A DNA stretch of 64,000 nt from Ephydatia muelleri (Eukaryota > Porifera > Demospongiae > Spongillida > Spongillidae). The notes under the pieces are model-generated. The model saw only the letters and a program-made list of their open reading frames with translations. It was not told where the DNA came from and did not search any database. This document shows, one piece after another, positions 45,631 through 57,600 of the stretch; the first letter of the stretch is position 1, and every line of letters starts with the position of its first letter. A program made the translations under genes and the position numbers. Where the stretch lies: assembly GCA_013339895.1 (NCBI GenBank), contig JABACO010000003.1:1787860-1851859 (forward strand), given 5' to 3'.

Positions 45631-48600
45631 GAGGCGCACAGGCAGCCAATTCTCTCTTCCACCGTCGTCAGTGTCAACGTCCCATTTGCAAACCACGAAA
45701 TCACCCGTCTTGAACTCTCTCTTTTCATCCGCCATTTTGGTTTTAAAGTAAAAGTGTCTATGGTTTTAATGGTTACCAATTATCCGAATAATCCGGATTC
45801 GAAAATGTCGGATACCGGATTCCGGATTGTGGGAAAAAAAGTCGGTTTCCAAATAATCCGTACTTTTACAACTATCCGGATACAAACCCTAGTGATGTAC
45901 TACTGGGGTCTTTAGCAGCTACATGTACTTAATCATCATAGATTGAAGGTGACTTAAAATTCATATGAATTAAGTCACACATAATTGATTATATTCATGT
46001 AGTCTTTCAAAACGTAGCAAGCTCCCTTCATGTGGTGGATAATGTACATGTAAACTGATAGGACAGCTACACGGACCGAACTAGCTACAGCTTGCGCGCC
46101 CCGCCGCTAGCGCTGCTCTGCTCACGTTGTTCCACCTGCTAGCCACTTAATCCCGTCACCAGACCCCCGAATATACACAGTTCATACCATTATATACGCA
46201 CAGACAAGCCTACGAAATGTTCCATTCACGAGTTCGACACGTTATGACCCCGTGTGAACTTATGACATCAGAGAGACCTCTGGTCTCTCACAAGCTACAA
46301 AAATCAGTGAATCCATGTACAATGTATGCAAGGCACGTTGTGCATCTGCAATATGCTTTACTAGATAACTGCTTCCTTGCTATGATTGCAGTCCACATAA
46401 AGCCACAATTTTTCCATTTGATGCATCTGAGCAAACACGACAACAATTCTTGCTGCAGGGGCTCCTACAAACACTGCATAGTCTACTTTCATAAGTAGCA
46501 GTGCACAGTTCAGATTCCTGGTTGCATAGTGGAAGAGACTTCAGTGGTACAAAAGTATGTAGCAAGTGTTCATTTTCATTTTCAAGCCTTTTACAATGGT
46601 TAGCTTATGTGCCTATGCTTATCTGCATCAGCGCAAGCCGTTGGCAACAGCTTCAGTAAAGTTGCTTCAGGTTTAGCATACTGCTTCCTGGGTGGAACTT
46701 CTGGTACAAGAGGAATGCGTCAGTTTCCACAATCACAAGAACAGTTGTCAAAACACGGTTTGTCCAAGATTGGTTTTGCCATGCTGTTTTGTTTCCATGC
46801 AGTGCCAGGCCTCTTTGACGCATATGGTTGTTGATGTCTATAGATTCGATGCTGCACCAAAATAGGACTCTTCGCTTGACAGTTTTGTAAATACTTCAGC
46901 CTGTCCTACCTCCTCTCCATCTTCATCAATCATCTCTCTCCATCTGCGCTTGTTAGATGGCTTAGCAGGGAGAGTTGTAGAATGTGTGGACACGAAACAC
47001 TTTCTAACTTTATCCTCCCATGCATGGGCCATGATGTTATTTATCCTCCATGCATGGGCCATGATGTTATTTATCCTCCATGCATGGGCCATGATGTTAT
47101 TTATCTCCCCATGCATGGGCCATGATGTTATTTATCCTCCATGCATGGGCCATGATGTTATTTATCCTCCATGCATGGGCCATGATGTTATTTATCCTCC
47201 ATGCATGGGCCATGATGTTATTTATCCTCCATGCATGGGCCATGATGTCATTTATCCCCCAAGCATGGAACATGATGTTATTTATCCTCCCATGCATGGG
47301 CCATGGTGTTATTTATCCTCCATGCATGGGCCATGATGTTATTTATCCTCCATGCATGGGCCATGATGTTATTTATCCTCCATGCATGGGCCATGATGTT
47401 ATTTATCCTCCATGCATGGGCCATGATGTTATTTATCCTCCATGCATGGGCCATGATGTTATTTATCCTCCATGCATGGGCCATGATGTTATTTATCCTC
47501 CATGCATGGGCCATGATGTTATTTATCCTCCATGCATGGGCCATGATGTTATTTATCCTCCATGCATGGAACATGATGTTATTTATCCTCCATGCATGGG
47601 CCATGATGTTATTTATCCTCCATGCATGGGCCATGATGTTATTTATCCTCCATGCATGGGCCATGATGTTATTTATCCTCCATGCATGGGCCATGATGTT
47701 ATTTATCCTCCATGCATGGGCCATGATGTTATTAATTCTCCATGCATGGGCCATGATGTTATTTATCCTCCATGCATGGGCCATAATGTTATTTATCCCC
47801 ATGCATGGGCCATGATGTTATTTATCCACCCACCATGATGTTATTTATCCTCCATGCATGGGCCACAATACCCTAGTTTGACCCCACCCTACTAATTAAA
47901 TATTGCCATGCACACTAGATGAGTGTCCACGTGTGTTCCTTTCTGTGTGTGTCTGTATGTGTGTTTACAGTAGCGGTCAAATTAAACATCACACATCGTC
48001 TTAGTGGTAAGACCGTGCGACGAATATATGGCTTCGTTTGTAGATTCATTTGGCTCTATATCGTTTAAACGCTGACTATTTAGCACATTGCAAGTCATCG
48101 TTTTAGGTTAGTTTTTTTATTCGACCGCGATTATACACGTGTTACAGTTGATAAAGATGACTATTTGAAACTTCGCATGTCTCGCAAAGGCTACAAAGCT
48201 CCTACAATATGTAACTTACTGAAGGCCGAAAATCTATCGTGTACTCGCGAAAACGTAGTTTTGTTTTTGAAGAGGTACGCGGAAATGGCGGAAACCACAG
48301 CATCGCTAGAAAGCCGGGCTCAGGGCGTTTGTCCAAGGTGACTGCAGATATTAAGGCCTTATTTGAGCAACAGATGCATATCGACGACGAAACAACTGCG
48401 CATCAACTCCACCGCTGTTAGTCACGTGGCTAATCAATAAGCCTTTGCACTGTTCTTCGCTGCAGGAGATCTCTTTGGATGGCGGTAGCGCATACTGCCA
48501 GCTCGTACGCAATGTTAATAAACAGAAGCGGCGGGAGTGGGCCAATGCGAATTTAATGGATGCAATTTTGAAGACGTTTTGTGGACTGATGGTATAGTGT

Positions 48601-51600
48601 CCAAATGGAGAGCTACGGGCGATTTTGCTGCCGGAAAAATCGGAGACGCTCCAAAGCCTAAGCCAAGGTACATGTACAGGTCCTACTTTTCTTAAGGCGC
48701 GCACTGTGTCTGTATCATGCAAGCGCACGATGCAAAGACTAAGACTAAGTCCCACCCGCTAGGTAACACTTTTTAGGTGCTGATATAGGTTTGTTTTGTT
48801 GAATGAACGTTCTGCAATCGTCGCCAGATTGTAGCACTAAGACGATGTGTGATGTTTAATTTGACCGCTACTGTGTGTGTGTGTGTGTGTGTGTGCGCGT
48901 GTGCGCGATTGCATGCTTTCTCTACATGTATGTGTGTTACCCTGTGCATGTGTGTATTAACCTGATTATGGGTAAAATTCATTCTACAATCCAAAGGTCT
49001 CAACCATTCCTCTATTCAATTCCCCTAGTTTGTGGATAGGTGTATGGGAAACATACCATCCAAGACTTGCAAACAAAACGTATACCAAGCTACCTAACTT
49101 TAAAAAGGCCTGTACAGTAAAGGTTCTGTGTACACTGAAACCAAAGCAGATAAGGGAATCACCCCACAACACAGAGACACACACGCACATACAGCAACAC
49201 ACAGATACAGACATAGATACATGTACACAGACACATATAGAAAGAAACATGTGAACACTCATCTATAATGATGGGTAGAGTGAGGTCAAGTTACTAGGGA
49301 ATTGCATAGCGGTCGTAGAGTGGATTTGTATCACACATAAGTTAATACACACATGCACAGAGTAGCACGTACTGAAAAATATGACACTGCACACATAGAG
49401 ACACAGGCACATGAAAAACACACACATAGACACACACATGGACATACACACACACACAAACACACAACCACACGCACAGATACACAGAAACACACATGCA
49501 TGGACATGCAGAAAGAAACACGTGGACACTCATCTATCAAGTGTGCATGGCAATGGATGGGTAGAGTGGGGAGGGGACACACACACTCAGAAATACACAT
49601 AACCACACAAACAGAGACTCATTTATTCCCACTGTACAGTGGCCACAGAGCTACACCAAGATGAAAACCACCATATGGGACATGCATGGAATAGAACATG
49701 CTTTGTATTAACCAACTGACATTCTGGCTCAAAAAGGGTCTTTAGTAGCTACATCTACTTATCAAGCTCTTTACATAGCTATATCACAAATAGCTGCTAT
49801 TTTAGACACACATCCATACAACGTACAGTTTAGATGGCAGTTAGGTCTAAATCGACCATCCTCGCATGGCATTAGCATCTGTTCTGTAGGGGTCTCCTCC
49901 CGCATTCAGGTGTGGATGGTTCACAGTAAAAACCAGTTCACGGTATAGTCTGATTACGATGACACTTTTGTCCAGTCACATAGGCTTTGCTGTAAAACAT
50001 GTAAGTAGAGACTTTTGCCAACTCATATTAGGATGGAAAAAAGGAATATTTATTATTGAATTCATAATTTGGAGAACTGTTATTGTTCACAGCATGACCA
50101 TTTGTTGATTGCCTCCAGGTAAATCATTATGGATACGTGAGGGTGTAAGGTCATTTCTATCAACACCTAGAATTTCACAACTATCATTATTTGTTATTTA
50201 GTCCTACATGTAACTATTTATTCCAATTGTGAGTAACTTGGTAGAAATTAGGAAATGATACATTTTATAGCAGCGTACATAACATGTTTTGGAATATGAC
50301 TCCATTTGGAAGTACCTGTGTAGTGAATCTACAGCCTCCCATCCTTAACAATGGTACAACTGAGCAGAGACACTGTTTCACAATTATGGCTACATGTATG
50401 TAGTTATAGTTGGCCCTACAGTTATCTATCACAACTTATTACTACTCTCAGCTCTGCTAATTATGTCTCTGAACAAATGAGAAATCAGATTGTGTGATGT
50501 GGTCTGAAAAGGAACTGCATGTATGTCCACCTGCTATTATGAGCCCACCTCTTTGTCACTCTTGATCATGGTTGGGGGCAGACATCCATACATCTTTACC
50601 ATGTACATGTACATGGCATCCCATGCAAGATGCACTAAAAAGAAATTGCAACCTTACTTCCAACAATCTGTTACCAAACCTCCAAAGCTCCAATGCACAA
50701 AAACGTTTGCACACTGTATGCATGTGCAATGTGTGTGTATATATGGAGGTCGTATTAATGAGCAGATGTACTTACTACACAAGTAGCTGTGGTTACATCC
50801 CCAATGTTCAGGATCAGCGGTTCACATTTCAGTCCCCAGGATACAGTCTTACAACAGGGGGTAGCAACAAGATACAGTCTTGCAATGGGATATACCATCC
50901 CAACTTCATAGTAACCCCATCCTCATCACATCCTCATCACATTTTCTCTGTGCTCGGTAGGGTGAACAGGTCATACAAGGAAACTGAACTTACCTTTTTT
51001 CTGCACATTGACTTGTAAACCCCCATCCAATAGCAACTCCACACACTCCACATTCCCTGTCACTGAAGCCACCATAAGTGTGGTTCATCCATCCTGTAAT
51101 AAGTGCATGTCTTCATGGAGTAACACAAATGCCAAATGCACACATGCCATTGGTCTACATAAAGAGAGAGTACCACACAGTTCATCAACACAACAAACTA
51201 CACACAGCCAACAAGGCCTCATTAGTGTGCTGTTCCTCATCTCCAGACCACCAGATAACTGTATTTTGTACCCATACATGTACATTGTCATGTACTGGAT
51301 GCGCATCCACATATTTAAGTGGGGGGAGGGAGTGGGGCCGTTCGGAAGGATATTATTGGACCTCTATCAAGAAGCAGGTAGAGGAACAAGTATGTCCTAG
51401 TAGTCTGCGACTATGTGACTAGGTATCTGGAGCCATTGGCATAGAGGTCTGTAGATGTAGAACGTTTGTTGGGAGTAGCTACTTACTGTTGGAGGAGCTG
51501 TATGGAGTGGTGCATGTTAGACCAATCCGGACGATTTTGTATCATCCACAAACAGATGAGTAAGTTGAGTGATTTAATGGAACGCTGAAGCCGATGATGA

Positions 51601-54600
51601 GGAAGGAGTTGACTTCAGAGGGTCAAGACTGGGAGAAGTGGTGGCCATACAATGTACATGCTGTTCACCTATAGAGAAGGGTGTCAAGCATGTACAGGGT
51701 TTTCATGGTCTAAAACACATGTAGATTAGTGTAGGGCAATGACTATATCAGTAGTTCCACAATAGGTAGAATCAAGCGATAATCCCCCCATCCCTCCATT
51801 CGTATTTAAGGCCTATTATATTAACGTACTCTTGAGGCAACCTTCTTGTATTTCCGCTCCCAACCATGACCTAGAGTGACAAAGAGGTGGAGGTGGAGGT
51901 GGAGGTGGATATATATGTAGCTCTCTTTTCAAACTACATCACACACAATCTGACTTCTCAATTGTTCAGGGGCAACATTAGCAGCTGAGAGTGCTAATCA
52001 GTTTTGATACTTAACCATTTGCAGATTACATTACTCTAGCACAGCATTGAAATTGGTAAAAAGTTCCCTTCAAAAAGTTCTCCATGCATCTCTGAAACTC
52101 CAAAGGGTAAATTATTATATCATAATAGCCCTTTTTAGGTATTAATTGTCACAAAATGCTTAGAATCCTCCTCTAACTCCAGCTGCAAGTATGGTTGAGA
52201 CATATGAAGCTTTGAAAAGTGTTTACCTCCACCATTATTGGATCTTGAGGCTGCTTAGACAATGTTTAAGCCCCTACAATACCGTTTTTCCCCAAGTGGT
52301 GTGTCAATATGATTTGTATCTCAGCTTCCTGCTGTCCAATTTACACATCTTTGCAATATGGCCAACCTTGTTGCAACTATGACATTCTGCCTCCCGAAAC
52401 ATACACGATCCGGCCCAATGTCTTCCCCCATACAAGTACCAGTTCACTATTGGAACACTGTCTTTCCCAACAGGCTTCTCTTTGTCATCTGACACATTGG
52501 TACCACTGTAGTGAACACTTGAGGTTGCCATAGTACTGTTCTTGATATCTTCAATGCCCTTCTCCTCAATTTCTATACCAATTGCCAAGTCCAGTGCCAT
52601 TTAATGCAATAACTCTTTCTCTGCTGGTAGTCATGCAGTTTGCCTCCACATACTAATCTGTCCCCTAACCTATCTTTCAGATAGTGATAAACTCACATTG
52701 TTCCGCATGGATATCTCTCGTAGTGCAACCATGTACTGACCAATAGTCTCACCTTACACTCATACCAACAGTTGAACTTAAAACTATCACAGACAGTTTG
52801 GGGTCTTAGTAGACTTTACAAGTTTCTCAGATATTAACGAGTGAACCACTATAGCTTGAAAGTAGTCGGTACACACTGTGTCAGTGGATTGAACTCTTAT
52901 TTCCATCAATCATCACCTCATTTCCATGAAGTAGTAGCTCAAATGCTCAGCATATGATGTCCAGTCCTCCTTTGATGGGTCGAATGCAGACAATGTGCCA
53001 TGCGTTGCTGCCGTGACTAGTTTACCCTCATCGCCATTTGTTATATCTTCAGTCTCAAGATACAACCAATTTTCTATGTATTATATGAATTGAATCACAG
53101 CTACAAACATCCTAACACACAAAATATTACAACACACAAAAATGTCTCTGTGGGTGGTTCACATGCCCCCACATGATCACAGGTTGCTACACTATGTCAA
53201 CCTTACAAACAATGATGGACATACAGTCATGAGGGATGAGGGGTACGGATCCCTCTGTGTGTTCAATCAGGTGATGAAAATGTGCAGCGACTTTCCTGCT
53301 GATTCCTATGGAAAGGTTGTGTGACTGCTGCGCATGTGTCCAAGTCCAATTGAATTGGAACTTTGTTTGCAGTTATGACATGTACAATGTGAATAGTGTG
53401 TGGGCCATACCTTTTTTTTCAACTGGTGATTCGATATGATTTGCATCTCTTGGCTTCCTGCTGCCCCATTTACAGATCCATGCAATATGGCAACCTTGTT
53501 GCAACTATGGCATTCCGCCCCTCCGAAACCTACATGATCCGGCCAATGTCTTCCCCCACAGTTCACCTTTGGAACACTATCTTTTCCAACAGGCTTCTCT
53601 TTGCCATCTGGCACATTGGCACCACTCTAGTTAATGCTTGAGGTTGCCATGCTACTGTTCCAGATGTCTTGAGTGCCTTCTTCACAATTTCTATTCCAAT
53701 TGCCAAGTCCAGCACCATATCGTACAATAACTCTTTCACAGCCAGTAACCTTGCAGTATGCCTTCACATATTAATCTGTCCCCTGACATATCCTTCAGAT
53801 AGTCTTTACATTAACACTGTTCGTGCGGATATCTCTTGTAGTGTGACTACATACAGAGTAATGGTCTCACATTCCGCTCATATGCGAAAGTTGAACTTAA
53901 AACATTGAACTATCACAGATGGTTTGGGGTAGTAGTAGCTCTTTACAAGTTTGTCACATTTTAGTGAGCGTAACCGCAAAGAGTCCACTAAGCTTGAGTA
54001 GCTCGAAAGTAGTCGGTCCACACTGTTTCAGTGGGCATGTGTCAATAATACAACACTTTGTTGATGTTAGTTTATTGCTGGCCTGTAGGCTACTGATCGA
54101 TTCGAAGGTACAGTAGGACTTTTACTATACCTGTATCATGTAGGCTAGAAGCACCTCAGTGACTGAAAGTTAATCCATTTCTTCTACCACTAGTCTGGTG
54201 ATACTGCTCTGCATTTGGCTGCTAGAGCTAAACAGGTTGAAGAGAAGAACCAGACCAGCTGTGTAAGAACACTCCTGTTCCATCCTGGTATTGATGTCAA
54301 CCTTAAGAACAATGAAGGACGTACGGCCATACAGGATGCGGGTTATGCATCCCTCCGCGTGTTCAATCAAGTGTTAAAAATGTGCAGTGACTTCCCTGCT
54401 GATTCCTATGGAAAGGTTGTGTTGTGTGGAAATTCAGGTGCTGGAAAAAGTACACTGACTCAGGTAAAGTGTTGTATGGTCTGGCAACAATATTAGTCAT
54501 GTTTTTACTTGCATGAAATGATGTTCTCAGTCACCCAGTGCAACCAGTATAGAAGGTTGTACATGTATATGGTCATGTAATATAAGTGCACATGGCAACT

Positions 54601-57600
54601 GTAGCATGCTTATGTTTACAATAGATTGTGTAACCTTTGTGTATCTTATTGTTGAAATTATTTACATTGTAAAGTGTGCTTGTATGAATAGTATCATAGT
54701 AGGAATGGGTGGTGCAACTCTGTTCTTATTGTTGCCTATCGTTGTATGTCCTAAGCCATATATTCTTGTTCTAATTGAAGGCCATTATCAACATTTCAAA
54801 GCCAAGAACAACTCGTCTTGCAAATGTAAGAATGGATTGTGTGAAATATATTGCTCTTAACAATATCTAATGTTGATGCATCAATGTGTGTAGTTACTAA
54901 TATAAATACAGCACTATAGTGTATGTTCTGTTACAATTTTAGAAAGAGATGGCTGAAGTACAGATTCATGGCGTTAAACTGGTTGTAAGTGTTGTGAACA
55001 GGCAACACTATGTCAAGGTGTTGCATAATTTAACAAAATTGGCATGCAAGCAACTGGCTTTACAATATCAGGTAGAAAACTAACCAATAATGCCAAATGT
55101 GTTAGTTGTGGCCATAGAAGTTTTGCTGTATCTAAAACTATCTACTTAAAAACAGTGGTGCTTTGTACACAAGTCGATGTAGCCATGCAAACCCTGTAAT
55201 GAACTTCATCAGCCCACTGCCTGGAACAATTAACTGATTACATAGCTCATAATACAATGGGATGACACTTCCCTAGTGGCAATTGTATGCATTACACATT
55301 GAAGATGAGTGTTACAATCATCACAATTATTCATGATGATGACTAAGCTTATCATTTATGCACATCTAGTTGCAATGCATCATGATACGAAGGGAATGAA
55401 TGGATGGGGGGGGGGGGGGGGGCTATCCTTTATAGAATACCTATCTTCTGCTGGCCAGAATGATTTAATAATTGATGTGTGATGATCTTGTTATTTTTAT
55501 GGACATTAACAAATAAAAAGTACTTTGTCATTTCCTATGTTTCAGCTAGCATCAGCTTCTAGTCTTTAACACAATTCACGTTTATTTTTAAAGTCTGTGT
55601 TCAAAAAGACAGAGAGATGTGGGATTCAAACCTCTCAATGCATAGTATTTATCATGTTACTGAATAACAATCCAGTACCACCAGTACAAGGCTGGTATAG
55701 TAACCTGTGTAAGGATGTCATTCAGGTGCACAAAAGGTTGTTCAAGACTTTGTGAGAACAGAGTATCTCAGTTGTATTCACTGTATGAAAACAAACAAGT
55801 GTATGTGCACTTAATACTCTGACTCCACCAATGGAGTACTTCTTAACTTTGGGTTTGATTTTAGTTACAGATAATTAATTAATGATGCTTCAATGGGCAC
55901 GTACTATACACTATTGGGGATATTAGTTCATATAGCTTCATTTCTCTAGCGTTTCCTTAGACGGGAAGATGTGATAGAGCCTCTCACTGCTGGGATCGTT
56001 CTCCAGCCACTCTGCATGTCTGGAGGCCATCTCTCTCGACAGTCCAGCCATCTTCCTTCTCCTTCAGGACCTACGGAAGGAATCTGATGTCATCTCTAAG
56101 GAGGTGTACTACTGGTCTAGCATGATTGATGGTGTGTGTCACAAGTGTCCCCAGAAGTCATCAGTGATAGTAGTGGGCACACATGTTGACTTACTAACAT
56201 CAGAGCAGTTGACTACAAATTGAGCCATTTAGGATCAATTGCTAGGAAGGCCATTAGCCATCAAACATTGGTTGATATTATAGCTGTAAACCTTACAAAG
56301 ATATACAGTGGAGGTATGAATCTTTTCGGAGATCTGCTGTACAGAACAAATAAAGATGTTTTAAGTATGTCTCCTCCAATCTCCATGATGTGTCACCTGA
56401 TGCTAGCCTTCTTGAAGGAGAAGCTACCACCTGATATGCATGCCATATCCCTATTAGATCTAATTGTACGTCTGGAGGCTGATCAGGATAAAGCCATTAA
56501 TCCTGACATCACTGCTGTTGTCCCACTTCTAAAAACCCTCTCAGAAAAGGGTTTAATTGTCTTTATTCCATCCAAAGACCCTCATGGTAGCTGGGTTGTT
56601 CTTCGCAAAGAAAGCATCTTGAAGGTGGTCAATGGAGCTTTGTTTGCAGATCAATCTCTTAAGGAATACGCTCATCTAGCTAGCAATACTGGAATAATAC
56701 CCACAGCAAATATTAAGAGTGCATTTCCTAAATACAATGTTGGTATGATAACTCAGTTTATGATTCATTTTGAGATAGGTCAAGCAGTAGACCTGTCTCA
56801 AATTGTTACAAATATGGCACCTGAAAGCTCAACTAGCTCAGACCTCCTCTACATCCCAGCTCTAATCAGCATTGATAGGCCAAATAGTGCCACAGTTCCC
56901 AATAATAGTTTCCGTTGGTCTGAGACTGTCAAGTTTATTGATCAGTTCTTCACCCCACGCTTTCATCACGTCCTTCTTTACAGGCTGCCCGTTCAGTTTG
57001 CACTACCAGCTGCACAAACCACATCTATCCATTCCCACCCTTTCAATCGTCGCTGTCATGTGTGGAAATGGGGTTTAATGTGGCTTAGTGAGACAGGGGT
57101 GACCACAATGGTTGAGATGAGTGAGTCATTCCAAACCATCTCATTGACAATATTCTTTCCTAACAAGACAGACCCCAAGTACCTAGAGCTAGCACACTCG
57201 GTCCGTGAAGTCATTACAAAGACCCGCCAGGAGTTTTGTCCCCATCTGGAGGTGTTAGAGGTGGTCTCCTGCCCTCCTGTAGACAGCTCAGATCCCTCTA
57301 ATGACACCAGGATAGAGCTGTCCTCATTAAAAGAGGCCATCCTTGAAAAGCGTACACATGTTGTTGATATGAGTGGTGAGAAATGTGTTGGCATAGCGGA
57401 TTGGGAGGAGCCTTATCTGGCATACCTAGTGGGAGGTGAGCTATTGCTGAGAGTGTATTTGGCATACAATTAACCTCTCCTTTGTATTGCAGCATCAGAT
57501 GTTGTGTGTCAAGTAGTGCCACCTGCAGAAGGTCAGTATTCCTCATCAGTGTTATTTTACTCCTCCCACTGCATCCATCTCCTACAGCACATGATGTGTT

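Larger units (their letters stand above)
52304..54440. repeat. ~1.1 kb tandem duplication (gag fragment plus Ank/Roc exon)
   Basis: Block 1 (52304-53324) and block 2 (about 53425-54425) align through the gag fragment, through markers such as AAAGTAGTCGGT and CTATCACAGA, and into the exon. The exon copy in block 2 is intact; that in block 1 is cut. Confidence 0.8.

Noticed and set aside
45553..45735. Independent small gene coding MADEKREF...
   Set aside because: It lies entirely inside the hAT-like element and runs into the CA tract; treated as part of the element.
47009..47864. Regular 30-bp repeats resembling a CRISPR array or a repetitive protein gene
   Set aside because: There are no unique spacers; units abut directly. 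The genome is eukaryotic. The 238-codon frame is a by-product of a stop-free unit with a period of 30.
54944..55000. Possible Roc exon beginning AAAGAGATGGCTGAAG
   Set aside because: Acceptor-like TTTTAG is present, but the peptide does not fit the expected region and no convincing donor in phase was found.
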